From assembly GCF_900460065.1 (NCBI RefSeq), contig NZ_UAVD01000029.1, forward strand, positions 186,001-250,000: DNA of 64,000 nucleotides, read 5' to 3'. This DNA comes from Streptomyces griseus. GTDB taxonomy: Bacteria; Actinomycetota; Actinomycetes; Streptomycetales; Streptomycetaceae. Within the stretch, counting starts at the first letter, position 1, and the number at the start of each line of letters is the position of its first letter. Below the pieces are notes generated by a model. The model was not told where the DNA came from. It ran no database searches and saw nothing but the letters and a program-made list of their open reading frames with translations. A program made the translations under genes and the position numbers. Positions 8,622 through 17,448 of this stretch are shown piece by piece.

Positions 8622-8660
8622 CGGGCGGCCGGCGACCTCCGTGAGGTCGCCGGCCGCCCG
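8622..8660. terminator. 18-bp stem hairpin
   Basis: Bases 8622-8639 pair perfectly with 8643-8660 with a 3-nt loop. It lies between the SDR promoter region and the end of the TetR gene on the same strand, so it probably insulates the SDR gene from TetR transcription. Confidence 0.65.
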
Positions 8661-8697
8661 GGTGGTGCGCCGCCCCCGTCCCCACGGTGCGGCGCGG

Positions 8698-8732
8698 GTG
8701 GACCGCCCCATCCGCTGGGGCGGGCGGTCCAC
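8698..8732 (-). terminator. 11-bp stem hairpin after the TetR gene
   Basis: GTGGACCGCCC (8698-8708) pairs with 8722-8732 just past the TetR stop at 8738. Together with the 8622-8660 hairpin it gives a double terminator. Confidence 0.55.
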
Positions 8733-8737
8733 GTCTG

Positions 8738-9379
8738 TCAGGACTCCGGCGCTCCCGCCGTGAGTCCGAGGCCCGGGAGGATCGCCCTCTCCGTGAACCC
8801 GGTCAGATACGCCGCGTCGGCGTAACGACCCTCCAGCAGCGGCCGGGCGCGCATCACGCCGAGCAACTGGGCCGCGACGAACGCCGCCCCCGGGAGGTCC
8901 GCCGCGATCTCGCCGCGCTCCTGGCCCCGCCGGACCATCGCGTCGATCGCCGCGACCTCCGGCAGGATCAGCGCCTCGCGCAGCGCGCACAGCAGCTCGG
9001 GGCTCTGGAGCGCGGCGTGGCTGAGGGCGTGCATCAGCGGGGTGTCGCTTCCCGAGGCCTCGCCGATCGCCCGCGCGGCCGCCAGCAGGTCCCCGGCCAG
9101 CGTCCCGGTGTCGATGTTCGTGAGCCGCATCCGCCGGGTGCCGTGCAGTGCGGCGACGACCAGCTCCGGCTTGGAGCCCCACTGCCGGTACAGCGTCGAC
9201 TTCCCGCACCGTGTGCGCGCGGCCACGCCCTCCATCGTCAGCGACTCGTAACCGCTCTCCCGCAACAGCTCCAGCACCGCCCCGTAGAGCTCCTGCGCCC
9301 GCTCCGGGGTGATCTTCGAGCGGCGGGACATGGGGGCTGACTCCGGTGCTGACTCCTGTGCGGAACCGGGCGACGGCAT
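8738..9379 (-). CDS. TetR/AcrR family transcriptional regulator
   Basis: A 213-residue regulator with an N-terminal TetR helix-turn-helix (about residues 25-70; LTMEGVAARTRCGKSTLYRQW is the recognition region) and an all-helical ligand domain. The ATG at 9379 is preceded by GGAGGTACAGCCC; the first 16 residues are a low-complexity Ser/Pro/Glu tail before MSRRSK. It is divergent from the PAP2 gene, and the 160 bp between them hold a 23-bp inverted repeat with extra half-sites, a strong candidate operator for autoregulation and control of the PAP2/EamA pair. Confidence 0.9.
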   Translation of the reverse strand: MPSPGSAQESAPESAPMSRRSKITPERAQELYGAVLELLRESGYESLTMEGVAARTRCGKSTLYRQWGSKPELVVAALHGTRRMRLTNIDTGTLAGDLLAAARAIGEASGSDTPLMHALSHAALQSPELLCALREALILPEVAAIDAMVRRGQERGEIAADLPGAAFVAAQLLGVMRARPLLEGRYADAAYLTGFTERAILPGLGLTAGAPES

Positions 9380-9413
9380 GGGCTGTACCTCCTGCGGCGG
9401 TGCGGTGAGGTTC

Positions 9414-9481
9414 TCGATACGCCAGTGTACCGATACGCACGTGTACCGATACGACGCCGTATCGGTACACTGGCGTATCGA
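9414..9481. promoter_or_regulatory. 23-bp inverted repeat operator between tetR and the PAP2 gene
   Basis: Bases 9414-9436 and 9459-9481 are perfect reverse complements. The unit GTGTACCGATAC occurs directly at 9425-9436 and 9441-9452 and inverted at 9459-9470. The whole lies in the divergent promoter region, as expected for a TetR operator that would shut both promoters. Confidence 0.7.
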
Positions 9482-9538
9482 TACGGCGTGGAGTTCACCG
9501 GGCCGTCCTGACACCGCTTCGCATCCAAGGGGGCACGG

Positions 9539-10435
9539 GTGACCTACGCCCGCACCGAGCCCACGGACCAGGAGCCGGACATACGTGCCCGACCGCCCCT
9601 CGTCCGCGAGTTCCTCCTCGTGGCCGGACTCTTCCTGGCCTACAAGTTCGGCCGGCGGGCCGCCAACGGGCACGTCGAGGAGGCGTTCCGCAACGCGGGG
9701 AACGTATGGGACCTCGAACGCGCCCTGCACCTCCCCGGTGAGGGCGCGGTCCAGGGGCTGCTGCTGCACAGCCAGCCCCTGATCCACGCGGCGAACACCT
9801 ACTACGCGGCGGTGCACTTCCCCGCCACGGCCCTGTTCCTGGTCTGGCTGTACTGGCGCCGCCCCCGCCACTACGTCCGGTCGCGCCGCGTTCTCGCCGC
9901 GCTCACCGGCGCCGCCCTCGTGCTGCACCTGCTGTTCCCGCTGGCCCCGCCCCGGATGCTCCCCGTCGCCGGACTCGTCGACACCGGTCACGTGTACGGG
10001 CCGACGGTGTACGGGCAGACGCCCGCGACCGACACGATGGCCAACCAGTTCGCCGCGATGCCCTCGCTGCACGTCGGCTGGGCTCTGATGGTCGCCGTCG
10101 GACTGATCGGCGCCACCCGGTCCCGGTGGCGCCTGCTCTGGCTGCTGCACCCGGCGCTCACCCTGCTCGTCGTCGTGGGGACGGCGAACCACTACTGGCT
10201 GGACGCGGTCGTCGCCGCGGCGATGCTGGCCGTCGCCCTCGCCGCGTTCCGGCTGCCGCGGTCCGCCCGGACGGCCCCGGCGCGGCTGCCGGGGCCGGGC
10301 GTGCGGGGGAGCGGCAAGATGGCTCCGGTCCCGGCGTACGCGGGTGGTGGCTCCGGTACGTACGAGGACGGCGTGCGGCCTGCGATCTCCGAGGCGCCTG
10401 TGGCCTCCGGGGCATCCATCGGGGCCGCCCGATGA
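9539..10435 (+). CDS. PAP2-superfamily membrane phosphatase/transferase
   Basis: A 298-residue polytopic membrane protein. PAP2 motifs are visible as MPSLHVGW (about residue 175) and NHYWLDAV (about 218, the HX3D element), with about six hydrophobic helices. The build resembles the bacterial branch annotated as inositolphosphotransferase/aureobasidin-resistance-like, which moves phospho-head-groups on lipids. The start is GTG at 9539 after AAGGGGG. The Gly/Pro/Ser-rich last 50 residues look unstructured. The stop overlaps the next start (ATGA), so it is coupled to the EamA-like gene. The exact lipid substrate is unknown. Confidence 0.8.
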   Translation: MTYARTEPTDQEPDIRARPPLVREFLLVAGLFLAYKFGRRAANGHVEEAFRNAGNVWDLERALHLPGEGAVQGLLLHSQPLIHAANTYYAAVHFPATALFLVWLYWRRPRHYVRSRRVLAALTGAALVLHLLFPLAPPRMLPVAGLVDTGHVYGPTVYGQTPATDTMANQFAAMPSLHVGWALMVAVGLIGATRSRWRLLWLLHPALTLLVVVGTANHYWLDAVVAAAMLAVALAAFRLPRSARTAPARLPGPGVRGSGKMAPVPAYAGGGSGTYEDGVRPAISEAPVASGASIGAAR

Positions 10436-11400
10436 ACGCCACGCTGCTCGCCGTCGCGCTCTCCCTCGTCTCGGCCGCCGCCTACGCGGCCGCCGCCGTG
10501 GCGCAGTCCCGGCTGGCCGGCCGGACCGACCCCGCCACCGGAGTCCTGCGGCTGCTGGGCCGGGGCGCCTGGTGGTCGGCGGTCGGCCTCAACGCCGCGG
10601 GCGCGCTGCTGCACGTCGCCGCGCTCAACTTCGGCCCGCTCACCCTGGTCCAGCCGCTGGGCGCGCTCACCCTCGTCGTCGCCGTCCCGCTCGGCGCGCG
10701 CGCCGCCGGACGCCGCGTGGGCCGCACCGAGTGGCGCGGCACGGCCCTGACCCTGCTCGGCCTCGGCGCGCTGCTCCTGACCGCGGGCGGCTCCGCGCCC
10801 CACCAGACGCTCAGCCTTCCCGAGGCGCTGGGCGTGGGCGCGGCGACCATGGCGGTCGTCGCCGGACTCAGCCGGCCCGGGGCCCGCCCGGGGCTGCGGC
10901 ACGCGGCGGCTTCCGGGATCACCTCCGGCGTCGCCTCCGCGCTCACCCAGACCCTCACCGTCGCGGTCACCGACCACTCCGGCGGCCCGCTGTTCAGCTG
11001 GCGGCTGCTGACGGTGGCCCTGCTCGTCTCCGCCTTCGCGATGGGCGGGCTGCTGCTCTCGCAGACCGCGTACCGGGGCGGGCTCGGCGCTCCGCTCGCG
11101 GTGGTCACCCTCGCCAACCCGGTCGCCGCCGCCGCGATCGGCCTGGCCCTGCTCGGAGAGCGGCTCCAGGGCGGGCCGGTCAGCCTGGTGCTCGCGCTCC
11201 TCGGCGCGGCGGCGGCCGTGCGCGGGGTGCTCCTCCTCAGCCGGGCCCAGGCGCGGAACACCGACCCGGACGCCCCGGCCGGGGCCCCCGCGCCGGGGGA
11301 CCAGGTCCCCTCCAGGGTCGTCATCGGCAGCCCCCGTCGCGCGCAGGCCCCGCCCCCGGCGGGCGTCCCCGACCCCGTGCCCGCGCGGGCGAGCGGCTGA
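10432..11400 (+). CDS. EamA/DMT-superfamily membrane transporter
   Basis: A 322-residue integral membrane protein with about nine or ten hydrophobic helices in the two-repeat pattern of drug/metabolite transporters (first repeat ends near LLLTAGGS, second near GERLQGGPVSLVLALLG). The last 50 residues are Pro/Ala-rich and probably cytosolic. The ATG at 10432 overlaps the PAP2 stop by 4 nt. Pairing with PAP2 and an upstream TetR operator suggests a regulated envelope or export role, but no substrate can be inferred. Confidence 0.85.
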   Translation: MNATLLAVALSLVSAAAYAAAAVAQSRLAGRTDPATGVLRLLGRGAWWSAVGLNAAGALLHVAALNFGPLTLVQPLGALTLVVAVPLGARAAGRRVGRTEWRGTALTLLGLGALLLTAGGSAPHQTLSLPEALGVGAATMAVVAGLSRPGARPGLRHAAASGITSGVASALTQTLTVAVTDHSGGPLFSWRLLTVALLVSAFAMGGLLLSQTAYRGGLGAPLAVVTLANPVAAAAIGLALLGERLQGGPVSLVLALLGAAAAVRGVLLLSRAQARNTDPDAPAGAPAPGDQVPSRVVIGSPRRAQAPPPAGVPDPVPARASG

Positions 11401-11445
11401 CCGTCCGCCGAGCGGAAGAGGCCGGGCGCTGTCTCGTCCGAGCGC

Positions 11446-11976
11446 TCAGCCGTCCAGGTCGGCGATGGACCGGGTCAGCCAGCTGATCCAGAACGTCTCC
11501 AGATCGATGCCTCCGCGCAGCACCAGATACCGCAGCCGGTCCTCGTCCGACGTCGGCGCGGGGGTGAAGTTCCGCTCCTCGATCTCCCGGTACTCCGCCA
11601 ACTGGCTTTCGTGCAGGGTGAGATGGCGGCGAAGTTCCGCGTCCATCCCCTCCGCGCCGACCACCGCCGCCGCCCGCATCCGCAGCAGGAGCGGATCGCG
11701 GACCGGCCGGGGATCCTCGGGGAGGGCCACCCAGGCCGCCAGTTCCTCGCGGCCCGCGGGCAGCACCTCGTACTCCTTCTTCTGCCCCCGGGCCGGCACC
11801 GCCGCGGGCAGCGCCCTGATCCGCCCGGCCTGCTCCAGTTTTCCCAGCTCGCGATAGATCTGCTGGTGCGTCGAGGACCAGAAGTAGCCGATCGACCGGT
11901 CGAACCGTCGGGTCAGCTCCAGACCCGAGGACGGCTTCTCCAGCAGAGCGGTGAGAATCGCGTGCGGCAGTGACAT
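11446..11976 (-). CDS. PadR family transcriptional regulator
   Basis: A 176-residue protein with an N-terminal PadR winged helix (LPHAILTALLEKPSSGLELT onward) and a C-terminal helical dimerisation part. The start at 11976 (MSLPHA) fits the family; an in-frame ATG three codons upstream is also possible because only a weak AGGA site is seen. It lies 81 bp behind fadH on the same strand and may be co-transcribed. PadR proteins usually repress a nearby detoxification or transport gene, so fadH or the divergent DoxX operon are candidate targets. Confidence 0.85.
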   Translation of the reverse strand: MSLPHAILTALLEKPSSGLELTRRFDRSIGYFWSSTHQQIYRELGKLEQAGRIRALPAAVPARGQKKEYEVLPAGREELAAWVALPEDPRPVRDPLLLRMRAAAVVGAEGMDAELRRHLTLHESQLAEYREIEERNFTPAPTSDEDRLRYLVLRGGIDLETFWISWLTRSIADLDG

Positions 11977-12057
11977 GGGGTGCATCCTAGGGACGTACGG
12001 AGACCGGGGGCGCACCGTCGTTCGCGGGCGCTCCCGGTCGCCTCGCGCCGGCGGGGA

Positions 12058-14073
12058 TCACAGTGCCGCGGCGAGCTCCGTGCCCTGGCGGATGGCCCGC
12101 TTCGCGTCCAGTTCGGCAGCCACGTCCGCGCCGCCGATCAGATGGACCGGGACGGCCCCGGCGCGCAGCTCCTCGTACAGGTCGCGGCGCGGTTCCTGGC
12201 CCGCGCACAGCACCACCGTGTCCACCGGCAGCACCCGCCGCTCACCGTCCACGGTGAGGTGGAGGCCCTCGTCGTCGATGAGGTCGTAGGAGGCTCCGGC
12301 GATCATCTCGACGCCCCGGTGGCGCAGTTCGGTGCGGTGGATCCAGCCGGTCGTCCTGCCCAGCCCCGCGCCGACCTTGGTCGTCCTGCGCTGGATCAGA
12401 TGGACCGTGCGCGGCGACTCGGGGCGCTCGGGGGCGCGCAGCCCGCCCCGGTCCTCGTACGCCGTGTCCACGCCCCACTGGCGGAAGAACGCGTCCGGGT
12501 CCAGGCTCGCCGCTTCGCCGCCGTCGGTCAGGAACTCCGCGACGTCGAAACCGATGCCGCCCGCGCCGACGATCGCGACCCGGTCGCCGACCGTCGCGCC
12601 GTCGCGCAGCACGTCCAGGTAGCTCAGGACCTTCGGGTGGTCCGTGCCGGGGATCGCCGGGGTACGCGGCTCGACGCCGGTGGCCAGCACGACCTCGTCG
12701 AAGCCGTCCAGGGTTGCGGCATCGGCCCGGGTGGAGAGCCGGACGTCGATGTCCAGTTCGGCCAGCCGCGTACGGAAGTAGCGCAGCGTCTCGTCGAACT
12801 CCTCCTTGCCCGGCACCCGGCGCGCCACGTTCAGCTGTCCGCCGATCTCGTCGGCCGTGTCGAACAGGGTCACCGTGTGCCCCCGCTCGGCCGCCGTCAC
12901 CGAGCAGGCGAGACCCGCGGGACCCGCCCCGACCACGGCGACGCGCTTACGGGCCCGGGTCGGGCTCAGGACCAGCTCGGTCTCGTGGCAGGCGCGCGGA
13001 TTGACCAGGCAGGAGGTGATCTGGAGGCTGAAGACGTGGTCCAGGCAGGCCTGGTTGCAGCCGATGCACGTGTTGATCGCGTCCGCCCGGCCCGCCGCCG
13101 CCTTCGCGACGAACTCCGGGTCGGCCAGGAACGGGCGGGCCATCGACACCAGGTCCGCCCGGCCGGAGGCGAGGATCTCCTCGGCGACCTCGGGGGTGTT
13201 GATGCGGTTGCTCGTCACCAGCGGCACGGAGACCGCGCCGCGCACCCGCTCGGTCACCCAGCTGAACGCGCCGCGCGGCACGGAGGTGGCGATGGTCGGG
13301 ATCCGGGCCTCGTGCCAGCCGATGCCGGTGTTGATGATCGTCGCGCCCGCCGCCTCGATCTCCTTCGCGAGCGTCACGACCTCCTCCAGCGTCGAGCCGC
13401 CCGGCACCAGGTCCAGCATGGAGAGCCGGTAGATCAGGATGAAGTCGTCGCCGACCCGCTCGCGGACCCGGCGCACGATCTCGAGGGGGAGCCGGATGCG
13501 GTTCTCGTAGCTGCCGCCCCAGCGGTCGGTGCGGTGGTTGGTCGCGGAGACGATGAACTCGTTGATCAGATAGCCCTCGGAGCCCATGATCTCGACGCCG
13601 TCGTATCCGGCGAAGCGCGCCAGCTCCGCCGCCCGGACGAACTCCTCGATGGTCTCCTCGACCTGCTCACCGGTGAGCGCGTTCGGGACGAACCCGCTGA
13701 TCGGCGCCTGGATCGCGCTCGGGGCCACCAGATCCGGGTGGTGCGCGTAGCGGCCGAAGTGCAGGATCTGCATCGCGATCCGGCCGCCCGCCGCGTGCAC
13801 CGCCGAGGTGATCTCCCGGTGCTGTTCCGCCTCCGCCTCGGTCGTCATCTTGGCCCCGCCGGGGAAGGAGCAGGCCCGCTCGCTGGGGGCGATGCCGCCG
13901 GTGACCATGAGGCCGACGCCGCCCCGGGCGCGCTCGGCGTAGAAGGCGGCCATCCGCTCGAAGCCGCGCTCCGCCTCCTCCAGACCGATGTGCATCGATC
14001 CCATGAGCACCCGGTTGGGCAGGGTGGTGAACCCGAGGTCGAGGGGGCTCAGCAGGTTCGGGTACAGGCTCAC
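12058..14073 (-). CDS. fadH: NADPH-dependent 2,4-dienoyl-CoA reductase
   Basis: A 671-residue three-domain flavoprotein of the FadH/OYE type. It has an N-terminal FMN-binding TIM barrel (about 1-330, beginning YPNLLSPLDLG), a 4Fe-4S cluster motif around residue 335 (CIGCNQACLD then CLVNPRAC), and C-terminal FAD/NADPH Rossmann folds (VAVVGAGPAGLACSV). Length matches the family. It reduces 2,4-dienoyl-CoA in the degradation of unsaturated fatty acids; related barrels act on other enals, so the substrate is probable rather than certain. A TGCAAC-AA-GTTGCA repeat lies about 60 bp upstream. Confidence 0.9.
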   Translation of the reverse strand: MSLYPNLLSPLDLGFTTLPNRVLMGSMHIGLEEAERGFERMAAFYAERARGGVGLMVTGGIAPSERACSFPGGAKMTTEAEAEQHREITSAVHAAGGRIAMQILHFGRYAHHPDLVAPSAIQAPISGFVPNALTGEQVEETIEEFVRAAELARFAGYDGVEIMGSEGYLINEFIVSATNHRTDRWGGSYENRIRLPLEIVRRVRERVGDDFILIYRLSMLDLVPGGSTLEEVVTLAKEIEAAGATIINTGIGWHEARIPTIATSVPRGAFSWVTERVRGAVSVPLVTSNRINTPEVAEEILASGRADLVSMARPFLADPEFVAKAAAGRADAINTCIGCNQACLDHVFSLQITSCLVNPRACHETELVLSPTRARKRVAVVGAGPAGLACSVTAAERGHTVTLFDTADEIGGQLNVARRVPGKEEFDETLRYFRTRLAELDIDVRLSTRADAATLDGFDEVVLATGVEPRTPAIPGTDHPKVLSYLDVLRDGATVGDRVAIVGAGGIGFDVAEFLTDGGEAASLDPDAFFRQWGVDTAYEDRGGLRAPERPESPRTVHLIQRRTTKVGAGLGRTTGWIHRTELRHRGVEMIAGASYDLIDDEGLHLTVDGERRVLPVDTVVLCAGQEPRRDLYEELRAGAVPVHLIGGADVAAELDAKRAIRQGTELAAAL

Positions 14074-14129
14074 GAGATCTCCTCCGCACAGGGCCGTCGG
14101 GTCAGTTGTAGACCACCGTCAACCCCTTA

Positions 14130-14143
14130 TGCAACAAGTTGCA
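14130..14143 (-). promoter_or_regulatory. TGCAAC-AA-GTTGCA inverted repeat upstream of fadH
   Basis: A perfect 6+6 inverted repeat in an AT-rich patch between fadH (leftward) and the DoxX gene (rightward). It is a plausible operator for the PadR protein encoded behind fadH. Confidence 0.4.
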
Positions 14144-14275
14144 CAATGATCTGTGTCGCACCCCTGCCCCGGGGCGACGGGCCCGTGCCACGGACGGCGT
14201 ATCCGGCCGCGCCCGTGCGCCACCCGCCGACGAAAGTGGGATCCGTACCCGAAACCCCCCACCCCGGGAGTCCTC

Positions 14276-14803
14276 ATGGTCTGCGTCAACCGGCGTGATC
14301 TCGGTCTGCTCGCGCTGCGCGTCGGAACCGGCGCGGTGCTCGCCGCCCACGGAACCCAGAAGCTGGCCGGCTGGTTCGGCGGCGGTGGCATCCAGGGCAC
14401 CACGGCCGCGATGGAGGCGATGGGGTTCCACCCGCCCAAGCACAGCGCGGTGGCCGCCGGGCTCGGCGAGACGGGCGGCGGTGTCCTGCTCGCCCTCGGC
14501 CTCGCCACCCCGGCGGCGGGCGCGGCGGCGGCCGGGGCGATGGCCGGCGCGGTGGCCGTGCACGCTCCGGCGGGCTTCTTCGCCCAGGGCGGCGGCTACG
14601 AGTACCCGGCGTTCCTCGGTTTCACCGCGGCGGCCATCGGGCTGACCGGTCCCGGGCGCTACTCCGTGGACCACGTCACCTGCCACGTCTTCGACCGCGC
14701 CTGGATGGTCGCGCTGGCCTTCGCGGGCAGTGCGGTCGCCGCCGCCGCCGTGGTCGGCAAGCGCTCGAAGGCGCAGTCCGGGCAGGAGCGGGAGGAGTCC
14801 TGA
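14276..14803 (+). CDS. DoxX family membrane protein
   Basis: A 175-residue protein with four hydrophobic helices and the DoxX opening (LALRVGTGAVLAAHGTQKL, then WFGGGG). DoxX proteins are small membrane partners often associated with thiol or oxidative-stress chemistry. The ATG at 14276 has GGGAG upstream. Its TGA shares the A with the ATG of the DUF7144 gene, so the two are one transcript and probably one membrane unit. No catalytic residues can be assigned. Confidence 0.85.
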   Translation: MVCVNRRDLGLLALRVGTGAVLAAHGTQKLAGWFGGGGIQGTTAAMEAMGFHPPKHSAVAAGLGETGGGVLLALGLATPAAGAAAAGAMAGAVAVHAPAGFFAQGGGYEYPAFLGFTAAAIGLTGPGRYSVDHVTCHVFDRAWMVALAFAGSAVAAAAVVGKRSKAQSGQEREES

Positions 14804-15333
14804 TGGGCGAGAACCCCTCCCGGGCCGCCGACCCGTCCGGCCCCGCCCCCTCTCGGCCGAGCGGCTTCGGGCAGGGGGACGCGCCGTGGCAGCGCTCCGA
14901 CGGCCCGGCCGGCCCCGCTCCCGCCCCCGATCCGGACAGCCCCTGGGTGACCGGCGGGGTCCTCCTCGCCGGGTTCCTGATGCTCTGCCAGGGTGCCGTG
15001 GCGGCCCTGGAGGGCATCGCGGCCCTCGCCGGCAGCGACGTCTACGGGGACGTCGGACCCTACCTCTACCGGATCAGTCTCACCGGCTGGGGCTGGATCC
15101 ACCTGGGCCTGGGCGTCTGCGTGGCCCTCACCGGGGCCGCGCTGCTCAAGGGGGCGGGCTGGGCGCGGGTGGCCGGCATCCTCTTCGCCTCCCTGAGCCT
15201 CTTCGCGCACTTCCTCTTCCTGCCGTACGCGCCCCTCTGGTCGACGATCGTCATCGCCCTGGCCCTCTTCGTCATCTGGGCCCTGGCCGCCTACCGGGAC
15301 CCGGACCCGGCCTCCGCGACCGCTCCGCGCTGA
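14803..15333 (+). CDS. DUF7144 family membrane protein
   Basis: A 176-residue protein with a Pro-rich cytosolic N-terminus (about 45 residues) and four hydrophobic helices starting at WVTGGVLLAGFLML. The second-loop GWGWIHLGLG motif is typical of DUF7144 proteins of actinomycetes. The function is unknown. Start and stop overlap its neighbours: it is coupled to DoxX at 14803, and its 3' end runs 43 bp into the convergent MMPL gene. Confidence 0.8.
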   Translation: MGENPSRAADPSGPAPSRPSGFGQGDAPWQRSDGPAGPAPAPDPDSPWVTGGVLLAGFLMLCQGAVAALEGIAALAGSDVYGDVGPYLYRISLTGWGWIHLGLGVCVALTGAALLKGAGWARVAGILFASLSLFAHFLFLPYAPLWSTIVIALALFVIWALAAYRDPDPASATAPR

Positions 15334-17432
15334 CCGTCCGCCCCCTCCCGGCTCAGGGCCCCCGGCCACCACGCCTTCGGCCCGATGTCCCGCACCAGCG
15401 CCGGGACCAGGAGCGACCGGACGACCAGCGTGTCCAGCAGGACGCCGAACGCCACGATGAACGCGATCTGGAGCAGGAACGCCAGCGGGATCACGCCCAG
15501 TGCGGCGAACGTGGCCGCCAGCACGACCCCCGCCGACGTGATGACCCCGCCGGTCGTGGTGAGCCCGCGCAGGATGCCCGCCCTGGTGCCGTGCCGCAGC
15601 GACTCCTCCCGGACCCGGGACATCAGGAAGATGTTGTAGTCGACGCCCAGGGCGACCAGGAACACGAACCCGTACAGCGGCACCGACGAGTCCGTGCCGC
15701 TGAAGCCGAACACATGGGTGAAGACCAGCGAGGAGATGCCCAGGGTGGCGAGGAAGTTCAGCGCCACGGTCGCCACGAGCAGCACCGGCATCAGCAGCGA
15801 CCGCAGCAGGAAGACCAGGATCACCAGGATGATGACCAGCACCACCGGCACGATCAGCATGCGGTCGTCCTCGGCCGTCCGCTGGGTGTCGTACTGCTGC
15901 GCGGTGTAGCCGCCGACCAGGGCGTCCGAGCCGGGCACGGCGTGCACCGCGGTGCGCAGCGCGGCCACCGTCTCCTTGGCGTCGTCGCTGTCGGAGGCTG
16001 CCTTGAGGGTCGCGTCGATGCGGACCCTGCCGTCGACGACGAGCGGTTCGCCGCCCGGCCGCCCGCTCGCGCTCACCGGCGCCACGGAGGCCACCCCGTC
16101 GGTGCGCCCGGCCGCCTCGCCGACCTCCTTCACCCGGTCGGCCGCCGAGATGATCACGACCGGATTCCCCGAACCGCCGGGGAAGTGTTCGCCCAGCGTC
16201 TCCTGGGCGGCCACGGACGGGGCGTCGTTGACGAAGATCTCGTCGAGCGGAACGCCCTTGGACGTGAGCGTGGGGGCGAACGCCGCACAGGCGATCAGCG
16301 CCGCCAGGGTGATCGCCCAGACCTTGCGGGGCGCCCGGTCGACGAGGGCGGCCACCTTGTGCCAGATGCCGTTGCCGCCGGACACCTGGTCGTCGGCGGG
16401 CTTGGGCTTCGCCGGCCAGTAGGCCTTGCGCCCGAGCAGCACCAGGGCGGCGGGGAGGAAGGTGAGCGCGCTGAGGACCGAACAGACGATGCCGATCGCG
16501 CCCACCGGCCCGAGGGCCCGGTTGTTCGTCAGGTCGCTGAGCAACAGGGCGAGGAGGCCCGCCGCCACCGTCGCGGCACTGGCCGTGATCGGACCGAAGG
16601 ACTCGCGCACCGCGATGCGCATCGCGGTGAAGCGGTCGCCGTGGAGGGCGAGCTCCTCCCGGAACCGGGCGGTGAGCAGCAGCGCGTAGTCCGTCGCCGC
16701 GCCGATCACCAGGATCGACAGAATCCCCTGTACCTGACCGTCCACGCGCACGATGTCGTGGTCGGCGAGGACGTAGACGATCGCACTGGACAGGGCGAGG
16801 GCGAACACGGCGCCCAGAATGATGACGAAGGGCAGCAGCACACTGCGGTAGACCAGCAGCAGGATCACGAGCACCGTGATCAGGGCGACCCCGAGGAGCA
16901 GCCCGTCGATGCCGGCGAAGGCGTCGGACAGGTCGGCCTGACTCGCGGCGGGCCCGGCGAGCTGGACCGTCGTGCCGGGCACGGACGAGCCCGCCTCATC
17001 GATCCTCTCCAGCACCGTGGGCAGTGTGTCCCCGAGCGAGGGGCTCAACTGCACGATGCCCTGGAGCGCGAGACCGTCCTTCGAGGGCAGCGCGGGGGAG
17101 GGGGTTCCGACGACGCCGTCGCTCCCGGCGAGCCCGGCGAGTGCGCCCGTGGCGGCCTCCCGCTGCTCGCCGCTCACCGGCGCGTCCTGCTCCGCCGAGG
17201 TCCAGACGACGATGACCGGCAGGGTCTCGTTCTGCTGGAACGCCTTCTGTGCCTCGATGACTTGCGTGGACTCCGCGTTCTGGGGCAGGAAAGCAGCCTG
17301 GTCGTTGGTGGCGACCTCGCCGAGCTTCCCGGCGAACGGGCCCAGCCCGCCGCCGACGCCGAGCCACGCGATCAGCAGCACGACGGGGACAAGCCAGCGG
17401 ATCGACCGCGCGGAGCGTGCAGGGGTGGACAT
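15291..17432 (-). CDS. MMPL/RND family transporter
   Basis: A 713-residue inner-membrane transporter with two MMPL halves. A single helix is followed by a periplasmic loop (about 35-190), then five helices, a second loop (about 380-520) and six helices, as in ActII-3-type exporters. Residues such as GAATDYALLL and GVDYNIFLMSRVREE are the conserved intramembrane Asp-Tyr motifs thought to relay protons. GGGAGAG precedes the ATG. It lies behind a marR gene on the same strand with a MarR-like operator between them, so it is probably a regulated export pump. The cargo is unknown. Confidence 0.9.
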   Translation of the reverse strand: MSTPARSARSIRWLVPVVLLIAWLGVGGGLGPFAGKLGEVATNDQAAFLPQNAESTQVIEAQKAFQQNETLPVIVVWTSAEQDAPVSGEQREAATGALAGLAGSDGVVGTPSPALPSKDGLALQGIVQLSPSLGDTLPTVLERIDEAGSSVPGTTVQLAGPAASQADLSDAFAGIDGLLLGVALITVLVILLLVYRSVLLPFVIILGAVFALALSSAIVYVLADHDIVRVDGQVQGILSILVIGAATDYALLLTARFREELALHGDRFTAMRIAVRESFGPITASAATVAAGLLALLLSDLTNNRALGPVGAIGIVCSVLSALTFLPAALVLLGRKAYWPAKPKPADDQVSGGNGIWHKVAALVDRAPRKVWAITLAALIACAAFAPTLTSKGVPLDEIFVNDAPSVAAQETLGEHFPGGSGNPVVIISAADRVKEVGEAAGRTDGVASVAPVSASGRPGGEPLVVDGRVRIDATLKAASDSDDAKETVAALRTAVHAVPGSDALVGGYTAQQYDTQRTAEDDRMLIVPVVLVIILVILVFLLRSLLMPVLLVATVALNFLATLGISSLVFTHVFGFSGTDSSVPLYGFVFLVALGVDYNIFLMSRVREESLRHGTRAGILRGLTTTGGVITSAGVVLAATFAALGVIPLAFLLQIAFIVAFGVLLDTLVVRSLLVPALVRDIGPKAWWPGALSREGADGQRGAVAEAGSGSR

Positions 17433-17448
17433 GTCTCTCCCGGGGGTG

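Noticed and set aside
11980..14298. Very long open frame on the plus strand
   Set aside because: It is antisense to fadH; the translated sequence is Gly/Arg/Asp-rich without motifs, a normal effect of high GC in third positions.
14102..14686. Minus-strand frame opposite the DoxX gene
   Set aside because: Shadow of a well-supported plus-strand gene; no motifs or ribosome site.
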